From Flavobacterium sp. Sd200 (GTDB lineage: Bacteria; Bacteroidota; Bacteroidia; Flavobacteriales; Flavobacteriaceae): a DNA stretch of 64,000 nt. The notes beneath the pieces were generated by a model. That model ran no database searches. It was given only the letters and a program-made list of their open reading frames with translations, and was not told the origin of the DNA. The DNA lies in the NCBI RefSeq assembly GCF_009826935.1, contig NZ_WUMN01000001.1:372001-436000 (forward strand). The letters are read 5' to 3'. Position numbers and translations under genes: made by a program. Of this stretch, positions 1 through 10,641 are shown one piece after another. How positions within the stretch are numbered: position 1 is the first letter of the stretch; the number at the start of each line of letters is the position of its first letter.

Positions 1-68
1 ACCGTGGTTATGAGCGTATAGATGAAAGGCTTAAAGCCCTTGGCGCAAAAATTACAAGGATAGACTAA
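1..68 (+). CDS. murA: UDP-N-acetylglucosamine 1-carboxyvinyltransferase, C-terminal end (partial)
   Basis: Only the last 21 codons lie in the window, read from base 3 to the TAA at 66-68. They encode RGYERIDERLKALGAKITRI plus a final D. This resembles the usual end of MurA, the cytosolic enzyme that transfers enolpyruvate to UDP-GlcNAc in the first committed step of peptidoglycan synthesis. The tail is short, so the call rests on its similarity to known MurA termini. A strong hairpin follows, consistent with a gene end. Confidence 0.75.
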   Translation, partial: RGYERIDERLKALGAKITRID

Positions 69-92
69 TCTTAAAGAGTCTACAATAATAGT

Positions 93-127
93 AAAACGGG
101 CACTTTTTAAGTGCCCGTTTTGTTTTT
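93..127 (+). terminator. Rho-independent terminator between murA and the convergent unknown gene
   Basis: An 11-bp perfect stem (93-103 with 111-121, core CGGGCAC/GTGCCCG) has a 7-base AT loop and is followed by a T-rich tract. The A run on the 5' side means it can also work on the minus strand for the convergent gene ending at 127. Confidence 0.85.
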
Positions 128-621
128 TATAACGCCTCCATGAGTTGCTGCATGGTGGCTAAAGTGCCTTCGCGGCCTGTAATGTTATAGGTAAAAGTAT
201 AGTCAATATTTCCGTCTAAAAAATCCTTATAGTAGCGGGTGTCGTGCACCATGCGGTCTAGGGGACTACTATCCGATGGTGGCAGGGCAGGGTCTATACT
301 GCAAATACCTTCGGCAATAAATTCAAAAGTATCTTTTTCGTAAGTTTTTATAGTGCCGGTAAGCCTAAAATCATCGCTGTCAATATTGTTATAAATATCC
401 ATTTCCAGCTTTATTGCATGTTCCTTATATTCGGCAGCAATACTGTGCTCGTTTTGTTTAAATTTAAAATTGCTGTCGGCTTTAAAGAATTCTTTAAAAC
501 CATCAAATATTTTTTTTACCTCGGCTCGTTTCATTTCTTTGCGCTTGTACTCATACTTGGTTTTGTATTTATCGTAAGCGGCTTTTGTATCGATCTTTGC
601 TTTAAGGTCTTCAAGGTTCAT
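127..621 (-). CDS. Unknown protein, 164 aa
   Basis: I do not recognise this protein. It has no signal peptide and no membrane segment, so it is probably cytosolic. The first 60 residues are rich in Lys and Glu with a helical pattern (possible short coiled coil), followed by a more beta-like region around residues 75-110. It lies 15 bases downstream of another unknown gene on the same strand (637-909), so the two are probably co-transcribed. It converges on murA and shares its terminator. Confidence 0.7.
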   Translation of the reverse strand: MNLEDLKAKIDTKAAYDKYKTKYEYKRKEMKRAEVKKIFDGFKEFFKADSNFKFKQNEHSIAAEYKEHAIKLEMDIYNNIDSDDFRLTGTIKTYEKDTFEFIAEGICSIDPALPPSDSSPLDRMVHDTRYYKDFLDGNIDYTFTYNITGREGTLATMQQLMEAL

Positions 622-636
622 AGTGTACTGGTAAGT

Positions 637-909
637 TTATAGTTCGGCTACTTTTGATTTATAAAAATTCACATAGAAAAACGATTCCGGATTTACGCCA
701 GCCTCAATTATTTTAGCCTTGATCATTTCTGTTTTTGCGGTATCTGTAGCAGTATCGATTCCTAAAAAAGATGCAAATTCATTAAGGCCGTTAAATTTAA
801 AGCTCAAATCAGTGTTGAGTGAATATTCTGTAATGCTGTACTGGGCTGTAGCGGTGCTGATACCCCACTTTTTAAAAGCATTGTTTATGGTGTCTATGTT
901 TAGGTTCAT
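637..909 (-). CDS. Unknown small protein, 90 aa
   Basis: This is a small, probably soluble protein of unknown function without signal peptide, membrane helix or recognisable catalytic motif. It is likely the first gene of a two-gene unit with 127-621. Upstream (910-1150) I find no clear TAnnTTTG promoter on the minus strand. That gap also holds the palindrome in front of the divergent nucleotidyltransferase gene. Confidence 0.65.
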   Translation of the reverse strand: MNLNIDTINNAFKKWGISTATAQYSITEYSLNTDLSFKFNGLNEFASFLGIDTATDTAKTEMIKAKIIEAGVNPESFFYVNFYKSKVAEL

Positions 910-1086
910 GGCAAAGAAGAATTTACATTAATAATAAGTACTATCGATGCAGTTTGTCGATCTTTAAAAGACATACCACAAATTATTAATTATTTGCTTA
1001 TGCCATTCTTAAAATAGCCATAAAGTTAATTGACTCAAAATTATTTTAAAAGGTGTTCATGTTTGATAGTTTATTGTGACCGAAAA

Positions 1087-1106
1087 AATACCTATATATA
1101 GGTATT
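1087..1106. promoter_or_regulatory. Perfect 20-bp palindrome, candidate operator of the nucleotidyltransferase cassette
   Basis: The sequence AATACCTATATATAGGTATT is identical to its reverse complement. It ends 44 bases before the start codon at 1151. No T run follows, so it is not a terminator. Its core TACCT-N6-AGGTA recurs at 25889-25904 and 27480-27495. A weak -7-like TAAACTTG lies between it and the gene. It is a plausible binding site for a dimeric regulator. Confidence 0.6.
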
Positions 1107-1150
1107 GTATTTCAGTGTTTTAAACTTGAAATTTATTTTAAAAATATAAT

Positions 1151-2140
1151 ATGAAATTAAATAATAGAAAAATAAACGAACTTCAGTTGTTTTTTAGTGA
1201 GAGAAGTTATATAAATAAAGCTTTTTTATATGGTTCTCGTGTAAGTGGCAAAGCAAGAAGTAATAGCGACATTGATATAATGATTGATATCGACTATGAA
1301 GAAATTAAGCCTAAAATTATTGACTTGCTCATGATGTCGGATTTACTTTCTAAATCTTTAGGCGCAAAAGTTTCTATTACCACTCGTGAAGCATTTTCGA
1401 ATCTAATGCAAGAGTTCACAGTAAATACTTCTCTACTGATATATGATAAGGATGAGCAAATATTAATTCCTGCTTTCATATTTAACGATTTTGAATATAA
1501 AGAATATCGCGATAAAGTCAAATTAGAACATATTTCTATTTCCCTTAAGCTTATTGTCGAATGGATGAAAAAATATGATTTAACTACTATTGATGATGAA
1601 GGGGTGTTATTATCTGCTATTAAAAATGAGTTTAAGACTTTTGTAAAGTTATTTAGTAAACTTTCTTCTGCGACTAAAGAAGAGACTTTAAGGTACATTA
1701 ATACTAATGCGGAGGATTTGGATGCAGAACATATTTCTTCATTGAACTTTTCTCAAGATTTATTTGGATCATATTATGGAGTTGATAAAACAATATTATA
1801 TGAGTTTGCGCAATATTATTTACCTACAATCCAAAAAAGTATTGATATACTATTATCGGATTGGGAGGGTTATTTTAAAAATAGAGTCAAAGATTATTTT
1901 ACATATTTCTTTGCGAAATCCATTAATAACAATCGCAAGGGAATCGATTTTATGGAAAAAGTGACAGAATATAGTTCGATTTTTAATAATACACTGAAGA
2001 ATAAAAGTATAAATGAATTAACAGATATACATATTAAAGAGGGGGAGGACAATATATTAAAAATCACTAATCAAATAAATATTAAAAATATATGGAATGA
2101 TTTGAAGCAGATTATATGCCCTTTTTTTCCATTTTGCTAA
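1151..2140 (+). CDS. MNT-type nucleotidyltransferase-like protein with a long helical C-terminal region, 329 aa
   Basis: Residues 8-100 resemble a minimal nucleotidyltransferase (MNT/pol-beta fold). The signature is GSRVSG at 28-33 followed by SDIDIMID at 39-46, giving the metal-binding acids D40 and D42. The third acid, normally in a V-D-L/V-D-V strand, appears as Ser in VSI (74-76), so activity may be altered or lost. Residues 105-329 are helical and unrecognised. They might be HEPN-like, but I cannot show it. The coding sequence is far richer in A+T than its neighbours, suggesting transfer. The gene ends 12 bases before a small membrane-protein gene. Candidate roles are a toxin-antitoxin or defence cassette; this is inference. 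Confidence 0.7.
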   Translation: MKLNNRKINELQLFFSERSYINKAFLYGSRVSGKARSNSDIDIMIDIDYEEIKPKIIDLLMMSDLLSKSLGAKVSITTREAFSNLMQEFTVNTSLLIYDKDEQILIPAFIFNDFEYKEYRDKVKLEHISISLKLIVEWMKKYDLTTIDDEGVLLSAIKNEFKTFVKLFSKLSSATKEETLRYINTNAEDLDAEHISSLNFSQDLFGSYYGVDKTILYEFAQYYLPTIQKSIDILLSDWEGYFKNRVKDYFTYFFAKSINNNRKGIDFMEKVTEYSSIFNNTLKNKSINELTDIHIKEGEDNILKITNQINIKNIWNDLKQIICPFFPFC

Positions 2141-2152
2141 AAGAAATCAGTT

Positions 2153-2557
2153 ATGACAACATTTGACGAACGAAAAAGTAAATCTTTTGATGTAGTCCTT
2201 GATACTATTAAATTGATAATTACATTATCTACAGCTATAATAGGTTACTTTACTTCATCTATCATTTTCAATGAAAACAATCAGAAGCAAATTTTGCAAT
2301 TGTTTAAATTTCCAATTTATATCAAGTTGACTTTAATATTCTTTTCATTATCAGTTTTTTTTGCCTTGTCCAGCATTTTAAAAATTTCTGGAGTATTAGG
2401 TAATAAGTATGTAAATGACAAAGATGTGACTATATATGATCCTGGAAACAGATTGTTTTATTCACTCAGTTTGATATTTTTTTTTATTGGAGTTATTCTT
2501 TTAGGTTATGTAGCCTTTTCGAGTATAGATAATTTATACGTTTCTCCTAAAAAGTAA
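2153..2557 (+). CDS. Small membrane protein with three predicted TM helices, 134 aa
   Basis: There is no signal peptide. Three hydrophobic segments are visible at about residues 19-40, 54-77 and 101-125. A short N-terminal cytoplasmic stretch (TFDERKSKSFD) precedes them and a small polar loop, KYVNDKDVTIYDPG, lies between the second and third. No enzymatic motif is present. It shares the AT-rich composition and strand of the nucleotidyltransferase gene 12 bases upstream and is followed by a terminator, so the two probably form one transcript. Small multi-TM proteins paired with nucleotidyltransferases act as membrane effectors in CBASS- and Pycsar-like systems. That role is only a hypothesis here. 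Confidence 0.7.
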   Translation: MTTFDERKSKSFDVVLDTIKLIITLSTAIIGYFTSSIIFNENNQKQILQLFKFPIYIKLTLIFFSLSVFFALSSILKISGVLGNKYVNDKDVTIYDPGNRLFYSLSLIFFFIGVILLGYVAFSSIDNLYVSPKK

Positions 2558-2590
2558 AAGCTACCCTGTTCAGGATAGCTTTTAAAAAAA
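2556..2590 (+). terminator. Terminator after the nucleotidyltransferase/membrane-protein cassette
   Basis: The hairpin AAAAGCTA...TAGCTTTT (2556-2584) has an additional inner CCTG/CAGG pairing and overlaps the stop codon of the membrane-protein gene. It carries an A/T run on both sides, so it may also serve the convergent icd gene. Confidence 0.75.
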
Positions 2591-2605
2591 TATAGTTTTA
2601 CACTA

Positions 2606-5190
<2,585 letters not shown>

Positions 5191-5562
5191 ATGTCGTCTA
5201 ATAGCTGTACAAATAAAAATCGACCATATATGACAAAAGAATGTGAAATAGTTTATTATCTGGATAACCACGATCTGGCAATAATAGAAGTAGAGCAGGG
5301 CAGCAGTAATGGGCTGCGAAACATTTTGTGGTTTGTTTACCATAAAACCACCCAAACTATAAGTAGGTTTAGCTTTAGGCCAAAAAATGGGGCACGGGGC
5401 AGAAAGATTAAAAAAGGTTTTTTGAGACTAACCCAAAATCCCGGAAAATACAGTATAGAAATAGACACCCAATTGCTGGATTTTACTGAACAGCATCCGC
5501 ACAATGTGCCGGTAGGTGCGAAGCAAAATATAGAAAAATACCTTTTAAACGCTGTAGTATAG
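5191..5562 (+). CDS. Unknown protein, 123 aa
   Basis: This is a small soluble protein I do not recognise. It has a basic central patch (FRPKNGARGRKIKKG, about residues 64-78) between two beta-like segments, without signal peptide or membrane helix. An internal ATG at 5230 (MTKECEIVYY) could be the true start, since the first 13 residues look poorly structured. A hairpin terminator follows directly. Confidence 0.6.
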   Translation: MSSNSCTNKNRPYMTKECEIVYYLDNHDLAIIEVEQGSSNGLRNILWFVYHKTTQTISRFSFRPKNGARGRKIKKGFLRLTQNPGKYSIEIDTQLLDFTEQHPHNVPVGAKQNIEKYLLNAVV

Positions 5563-5590
5563 GCCATGTTTTTAAGCATGGCTTTTTTTG
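5562..5590 (+). terminator. Terminator after the 123-aa gene
   Basis: The stem GCCATG/CATGGC (5563-5568 with 5577-5582) has an 8-base loop and is followed by seven T residues, immediately after the stop codon. Confidence 0.8.
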
Positions 5591-5654
5591 TGTTTAGGTT
5601 CTGAGTTTGTTTTTTTGAGTCAAAAAAGATATTTTAGCAGCAAATTGGTTTGTT

Positions 5655-6056
5655 ATGAGTACTTATAAAGAAAAATTGAGCCTGCTGTCTGAAATGATCG
5701 CATTTGCTAAAATCGATGGTGAGGTTCATGAGCGTGAATATCGTTTTTTATGGATAGTAGCTTCTCAGCTAAAGATAGAAAAGGATGTGTTTACGAGCCT
5801 TTTTGAAGAGCCTGCCGAAAAAGTAGTACTCAAAACGGAGCACGACCGCATATTACAGTTTTACAGGCTTGCATTGCTAATGCAGGCCGATGGTGTTTTG
5901 CATGATAACGAACAGATAGCCATCAGGGAAATGGGAATTAATATGGGGCTGAGTCCTTTTGCTATGAAAAGTGTTTTAGTAGAAATGCAAAATTCTCCTA
6001 CGGGCATGATAGACCCTGAAGTATTACTGGCGCTCTTTAGGGCCCAGCAGAATTAA
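5655..6056 (+). CDS. TerB-like (tellurite-resistance TerB family) protein, 133 aa
   Basis: The all-helical protein has the paired acidic pattern of the TerB fold. AFAKIDGEVHEREYRFL (about residues 16-32) and LLMQADGVLHDNEQIAI (about 75-91) each carry a D-G-x-[VL]-x-x-x-E type loop. TerB domains are cytosolic metal-binding modules associated with stress-response complexes. A stand-alone TerB-like protein need not have anything to do with tellurite. The gene is isolated, with repeats just downstream. Confidence 0.75.
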   Translation: MSTYKEKLSLLSEMIAFAKIDGEVHEREYRFLWIVASQLKIEKDVFTSLFEEPAEKVVLKTEHDRILQFYRLALLMQADGVLHDNEQIAIREMGINMGLSPFAMKSVLVEMQNSPTGMIDPEVLLALFRAQQN

Positions 6057-6063
6057 TATTAAA

Positions 6064-6089
6064 GAATTACGAATTACGAATTACGAATT
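6064..6089. repeat. Short tandem repeat (GAATTAC)x3 plus partial
   Basis: Three perfect tandem copies of the 7-mer GAATTAC and a partial fourth lie between two convergent genes. Similar runs are common intergenic elements in Flavobacteriaceae. No function is evident. Confidence 0.8.
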
Positions 6090-6092
6090 TTT

Positions 6093-8573
6093 CTAAAACT
6101 CCAGTATATCTAAGAAAGTAAGGCCAACTACTACACCATGTGCCCTGAATCCGCTTTCGTAAGAACGAACATAATCTATTCTCAAAAACCTGAACTTGCC
6201 CCAACCAACGTTATCAAAACCAACGGTAAACTCCATATATGGATTGCGCTCAGGTATATTCAATAAATGATATCCTGCAACCAAATGATAATCAAGCTGG
6301 TTTAATAGCGGAATTTTATTGGTGATATATCCATTAAAATTATGCTCTATATGGGTTTCAAAATATTTGTCGTTAGTACTGTGGGTATAGTATGGCAGTA
6401 GGTTAAACACATTCAGGTAACGTTCAGATTTTCCCACATAGGTTTGGTTACCGTTAAAGTGCCTGTAATCAGTAAAGGCAATATCTCCCGAGTTAAAAAA
6501 TGTACCACCTCTAAAGCTTGTTCCTAATCTGCCTTTATTTCCAAGGGTAACATCATAGGTTACTCTTGCCGAAAGATGGTCGAAGTTATAGTCTTTTACG
6601 CTCGATTCGAACCCTTTTTCATATTTAAAGAAAAACTTTGGCAGGCCCGTTTCGTCTATATTATATTTACCGCTGGGGCGTGTAACATACTTTTGTCCCG
6701 GAAAAAAACTTGCCGACACTGTAGCTTTATACATGCTGTGTTTTAAAAATGCAGGAGTTTCATAGTCATAAGGCAGCAACGGATTGTTAGAAGTGTACGG
6801 ATCGTACAGGTCTTTTAATGTAGAAAAGTTAGTGTTGTTAGGCAGTGTTCTTTTTCTTGTATATTCTATAGTTCCAAACAGATAGATACCATTTATCGGC
6901 TCCTCCTGATAACTAAGACGTACAAAACTGTTGTCGTAAAGTTTCATATAGTTATCCCTGAAGAACAACGTGCTGATACTGTTTACAATACGGTTAATAG
7001 GCCTTTCCGGGTTGAATTGCTCTATATTTGCTCCACCATTGAGAGTAACAATACGGTTAGTGGTGTTATTAAACTTGCGCGAAACCGTACCCATTGCCCT
7101 GAAGCGTTTTTCGGCAAAACCATAATTCAGGTCGGTTCCAAAGGTGGTATAGGTAACTTTTTCCGGATTTCGTTTTGTGAAATAAAATGAAGGTGCCAAA
7201 TGGTAAGCCTGTACAGTATTGAACCCCAGTTTACGAATAATTCCTGTGTAGCTAATAGTCCAGTTTTCATAACTGTTGTTGTAGTTATAGCCTGTTATTG
7301 GCGACAATATCCTGAAACGGTTCATTTCATGATCCAAAGAGTCTTTATATTCTTTGGTGCTTGTGCGTTCTTCTATAAGTTGTTTTTTAGCATAGTCGGT
7401 TCGTTCTTCATTAGTAAGCGGAATAGGACGGTTATCGTTCCAGTAGCTTGGTGCCTTTTTGTTAGCATCCGGCTCGAAAGCAAGCAGTTCATTAGTAAAG
7501 GTTTTGTTGTCAAAGCCAGAGTTAAAATTGTAATTGCTGTACACATAAGAAAACCTTCCGGTTAGAACCGCTCCAAAAACGCCTGCTTCAAAATCGAGTG
7601 TCTGCACATTTTTAGACCATATTTTGTCAGCGGCATTATAACCAAAATTTTGCTGTATCATTAACGTATTCAGCAAGTCCTGCCTTATTTGTTTTCCTTT
7701 AATAGAAAGATTTACAGAATAAAGTTGCCAGGAATTATCTACAATATATACATAACCGCTAAAAGCAGGGTCACTTTCGCGTTTAGGGGTCACTTTTATT
7801 TTGTTGATCAGGTTTTTATTGACATCAAAAAAAGTGCTCTCAAGTTTATAACTATAATAATCAAATGCATTATCGGCAATGGGCGATACAGCATTTATAG
7901 AAAACTCTATATAGTTATTATAAAAATCAAAATCGGCCGATGCAGCGTTATTAAAGCTATAGCCATTATCGCTGCCGCTCACTTTAGATGCAATGATTCG
8001 CTCATGCAGCCTATCGGGCTTTTGGTATTTAATTTCAGATACGGTTTCTGACAAATATACCACGCCGCTGCCCGAGGGGTCGAGCACGTTTTGCAGACCG
8101 CCAAGTTTTATCCATAAAAATTTTTCGGGAACTTCTTTTATCCTGAAAAGCCCTTTAGAGTAAAAATTGGCAGTAAATTCTTTGGTCTTTGCGCCATTAG
8201 CTTCCCTGTTGGCTATTGCATTCTTTATAATGGCATTTGCCGGATTATCGGTATTGGAAATTACTACTTCTTTAAGATCATAATTCTCTGTTTCTAAAGA
8301 GGCATTAACCTCATACGGAAGCTGGTTTACCTGAACAGGAATTTCGCTGGTCTTATAGCCAATACTCTGTACTATTATTGTGTAGTTGCCTTTGTCTTTT
8401 ACCTGCAATGTATATTCTCCGTCGCGGTTGGTAGATGTGGTGTTATAAGTGCCGGATACAATTACAGAAGCATAAGGCACAGCCTCGCCATTGGCATTTG
8501 TAATCTTGCCCTTTATTTGGGCAAATAGCGGTAACCCCACGATAAGGAATAGTATTGCAAAGGCCTTTTTCAT
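6093..8573 (-). CDS. DUF5686 family outer-membrane protein with carboxypeptidase-regulatory-like domain, 826 aa
   Basis: A signal peptide (MKKAFAILFLIVGLPLFAQ) is followed by a CarboxypepD_reg-like beta-sandwich at about residues 20-95 (KGKITNANGEAVPYASVIVS). A long region rich in alternating aromatic and polar residues follows and ends in a terminal aromatic strand (VVGLTFLDILEF), typical of an outer-membrane barrel. This architecture is that of DUF5686 proteins of Bacteroidota, whose molecular role is unknown. It lies 4 bases downstream of aroQ on the same strand and so may be co-transcribed with it. Confidence 0.85.
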   Translation of the reverse strand: MKKAFAILFLIVGLPLFAQIKGKITNANGEAVPYASVIVSGTYNTTSTNRDGEYTLQVKDKGNYTIIVQSIGYKTSEIPVQVNQLPYEVNASLETENYDLKEVVISNTDNPANAIIKNAIANREANGAKTKEFTANFYSKGLFRIKEVPEKFLWIKLGGLQNVLDPSGSGVVYLSETVSEIKYQKPDRLHERIIASKVSGSDNGYSFNNAASADFDFYNNYIEFSINAVSPIADNAFDYYSYKLESTFFDVNKNLINKIKVTPKRESDPAFSGYVYIVDNSWQLYSVNLSIKGKQIRQDLLNTLMIQQNFGYNAADKIWSKNVQTLDFEAGVFGAVLTGRFSYVYSNYNFNSGFDNKTFTNELLAFEPDANKKAPSYWNDNRPIPLTNEERTDYAKKQLIEERTSTKEYKDSLDHEMNRFRILSPITGYNYNNSYENWTISYTGIIRKLGFNTVQAYHLAPSFYFTKRNPEKVTYTTFGTDLNYGFAEKRFRAMGTVSRKFNNTTNRIVTLNGGANIEQFNPERPINRIVNSISTLFFRDNYMKLYDNSFVRLSYQEEPINGIYLFGTIEYTRKRTLPNNTNFSTLKDLYDPYTSNNPLLPYDYETPAFLKHSMYKATVSASFFPGQKYVTRPSGKYNIDETGLPKFFFKYEKGFESSVKDYNFDHLSARVTYDVTLGNKGRLGTSFRGGTFFNSGDIAFTDYRHFNGNQTYVGKSERYLNVFNLLPYYTHSTNDKYFETHIEHNFNGYITNKIPLLNQLDYHLVAGYHLLNIPERNPYMEFTVGFDNVGWGKFRFLRIDYVRSYESGFRAHGVVVGLTFLDILEF

Positions 8574-8577
8574 TTTT

Positions 8578-9000
8578 TTATGTTACAGTTATAAACGATT
8601 GTATGGCCAGCTCATAGCTTTTTAAGCCAAAGCCAATTATTATCCCTGCCGATACAGGAGATATAAACGACTGGTGCCTGAACGTTTCGCGCGAAAATGT
8701 GTTCGAGATATGTACTTCTACCACGGGTGTAGTGACAGCTTTGATAGCATCGCCAATACCTACAGATGTGTGTGTGTATGCCCCGGCATTGAGTATTATG
8801 CCATCAAAAGTAAAGCCTGTTTCCTGTATTTTAGTAATGATCTCTCCTTCTATATTGCTCTGAAAGTATGATAGCTTTACCCCAGGAAATTTAGCTTGTA
8901 ATTCGGTAAAGTAGTCTTCAAAAGTGCGGCCTCCGTAAATTTCGGGTTCGCGTTTGCCCAGCAGGTTAAGGTTAGGGCCGTTTATAATGGCAATATTCAT
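8578..9000 (-). CDS. aroQ: 3-dehydroquinate dehydratase, type II
   Basis: This is the 140-residue type II dehydroquinase of the shikimate pathway, which converts 3-dehydroquinate to 3-dehydroshikimate as a cytosolic dodecamer. Visible motifs are NGPNLNLLGKREPEIYG (active-site Arg17 and Tyr22), NAGAYTHTS in the middle and EVHISNTFSRE near residue 100 (HISN substrate-binding loop). Length and order match the family throughout. Confidence 0.95.
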   Translation of the reverse strand: MNIAIINGPNLNLLGKREPEIYGGRTFEDYFTELQAKFPGVKLSYFQSNIEGEIITKIQETGFTFDGIILNAGAYTHTSVGIGDAIKAVTTPVVEVHISNTFSRETFRHQSFISPVSAGIIIGFGLKSYELAIQSFITVT

Positions 9001-9090
9001 TTGTGTGTTTTAATTTGTATTAGTAAATGTAAGTAATACCTGTAAAGGCTGTATGTGGTTTAATAATAATTTTAACATATAAAGCCATAA

Positions 9091-9126
9091 AAAAACCGGT
9101 TTTGCTTTATGGGCAAACCGGTTTTT
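9091..9126 (-). terminator. Terminator after the beta-barrel gene pair
   Basis: A 12-bp stem AAAAACCGGTTT/AAACCGGTTTTT with a 12-base loop lies 19 bases past the stop of the 9145-9708 gene. Flanking A/T tracts allow it to act in both directions. Confidence 0.8.
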
Positions 9127-9144
9127 AAATATTTTATATTTTTT

Positions 9145-9708
9145 TTAGAAATAATATCCTACCGATAGCTGGAACACAGCGTTCTTCGCATCTAGGTTTA
9201 CATTTTCTGAATCGCCATATACATCTGTAAGCCCAATAGTATAGCGAGCTTGTGCAAACAAGCCTGCAAATATTTTTAGCTCTACACCACCTGCAGCTGC
9301 AAGGTCGAATGTTTTTGCTTTGAACTGTTCTTCAGCTTCGTTAACAAGGAACGAGAACTGAGGTCCTGCCATTAGGCTGAACCTGTCTGGTAATAGGTAA
9401 AATTTAGCCATTACAGGTACAGAAATGTAATCTAATTTAAAATCTTGTGCTACACCGCCCGCACCATCAACTTCATATACGGCTTTACCACCTTGGGTAG
9501 AAAATAAACCTTCGGCCTGTATAGAGAACGTAGGAATAAGGTTAAGCTCTAAAGCTGCCCCTGCATGAAAATTAGTAATTCCGTCAGAATCTATATCTCC
9601 GTTAAAGTTAGAGAAGTTAGCTCCGGCTTTAATACCAAAGTCTATTCCCTGTGCCTGCATGGCAAAACTGCCTGCAAACATTGCTGCAATTAAAAGGATC
9701 TTTTTCAT
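9145..9708 (-). CDS. Outer-membrane beta-barrel protein (porin-like), 187 aa
   Basis: A signal peptide (MKKILLIAAMFAGSFAMQAQ) is followed by an eight-strand-like small barrel. It begins GIDFGIKAGANFSNF, has the repeated aromatic-alternating strand pattern and ends in a terminal Phe (FQLSVGYYF). This fits the OMP_b-brl small barrel family of Bacteroidota. It is a paralogue of the next gene upstream (9742-10266): both contain a PVxAKxY strand and a xAGPQFSxLxNE motif. The two probably form an operon. Substrate unknown. Confidence 0.85.
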   Translation of the reverse strand: MKKILLIAAMFAGSFAMQAQGIDFGIKAGANFSNFNGDIDSDGITNFHAGAALELNLIPTFSIQAEGLFSTQGGKAVYEVDGAGGVAQDFKLDYISVPVMAKFYLLPDRFSLMAGPQFSFLVNEAEEQFKAKTFDLAAAGGVELKIFAGLFAQARYTIGLTDVYGDSENVNLDAKNAVFQLSVGYYF

Positions 9709-9741
9709 TTTTTTATTAGTTAGGTTAGTTTATATTATTTT

Positions 9742-10266
9742 CTAAAATACATAACCAAGAGATGCCTGTACAACTCTGTTCTTTATATCACGTACACCAG
9801 ATACCTCTGTAGTACCCCAGTAATATCTTGCCTGTACAAATAAGCCTTTGTTTATAAAAAACTCAAGACCTCCGGTAAAGCCAAAATCAAATGTTTCGCT
9901 TTTATAAGCCTCAAAATTGTCAGACTCATTAAGCAGCATGCTAAACTGCGGGCCGGCCTGAACGTTAAATCCATCAGTAATATATAATTTAGCCAACACC
10001 GGAACAGTAAAGTAGTTTAGTTTAATATCATCGGTCCTTGTCTTAGCTCCCTGTTGTGAGTATAGTATCTCTGGCTGAACTTTAAAAAAATCGAATACTT
10101 CTATTTCATAAAGCACACCCACATGAAAACTGGTATGCACATTAAAATCTTCAGTACCGCTGCCTTTAAGGTTGCTAAAGTTAAAACCTCCCTTTACGCC
10201 AAAAGCCTGTGCCTGCATTGTAATTCCTGTAAAAGCCAACAGCACGATAAGTACAATTTTCTTCAT
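9742..10266 (-). CDS. Outer-membrane beta-barrel protein (porin-like), 174 aa
   Basis: A signal peptide ends at MQAQA. The mature protein begins FGVKGGFNFSNLKG and ends in ASLGYVF, the usual pattern for a small OMP_b-brl barrel. It contains the QAGPQFSMLLNES motif shared with its downstream paralogue, suggesting a tandem duplication. It is likely the promoter-proximal gene of the pair. Confidence 0.85.
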   Translation of the reverse strand: MKKIVLIVLLAFTGITMQAQAFGVKGGFNFSNLKGSGTEDFNVHTSFHVGVLYEIEVFDFFKVQPEILYSQQGAKTRTDDIKLNYFTVPVLAKLYITDGFNVQAGPQFSMLLNESDNFEAYKSETFDFGFTGGLEFFINKGLFVQARYYWGTTEVSGVRDIKNRVVQASLGYVF

Positions 10267-10292
10267 GTTTTGTTTTATTAAGTTTTAGGCCA

Positions 10293-10300
10293 CAAAAATA
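10293..10300 (-). promoter_or_regulatory. Possible -7 promoter element for the beta-barrel gene pair
   Basis: The minus strand reads TATTTTTG, matching TAnnTTTG, 27 bases upstream of the start codon at 10266. No good -33 element is visible. Confidence 0.4.
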
Positions 10301-10641
10301 AAGAAACTAATACTAATTATTCCATTTATGCTATACTTTACATAACTTAACCGCTATCAATTGGTAATTAGCTTCTTAAAAGCGCAATGAAAGTGTTAGT
10401 AAACTACCGGATGTTTAAAAAAGGCTATTTTAAGAACGTATTTCGAGCCAAACCCGCTTGCATAACAGCAGATTATAGCACAACACATTATGTTGTTTTT
10501 TATTTGTGGTAAAAATACTACTATACAGGTTTATGTGTTGCCAAATATTTTATAAAATATTGCCAAACGTAATCCCTTCTTTTTAACAAAAAATAACCCA
10601 TGCTGTTGCAGGGGCTTATAATGCTTTATAGAGTATAACTC
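10301..10641. other. Intergenic region upstream of the beta-barrel pair
   Basis: This 341-base AT-rich gap has no gene I can support. It contains a perfect 18-bp palindrome AATATTTTATAAAATATT (10544-10561) flanked on both sides by the direct repeat TTGCCAAA/TTGCCAAA (10538-10545 and 10560-10567). The palindrome is too AT-rich to be a confident operator. Confidence 0.5.

Noticed and set aside
1087..1106. Palindrome upstream of the nucleotidyltransferase as a terminator
   Set aside because: It lacks a T run and a GC stem, and no gene ends before it on either strand.
1508..1532. R-x6-H (R120/H127) in the nucleotidyltransferase C-terminal region as a HEPN RNase motif
   Set aside because: HEPN motifs usually lie near the end of the domain. 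One short match in a Lys/Glu-rich helix can occur by chance, so I do not call it.
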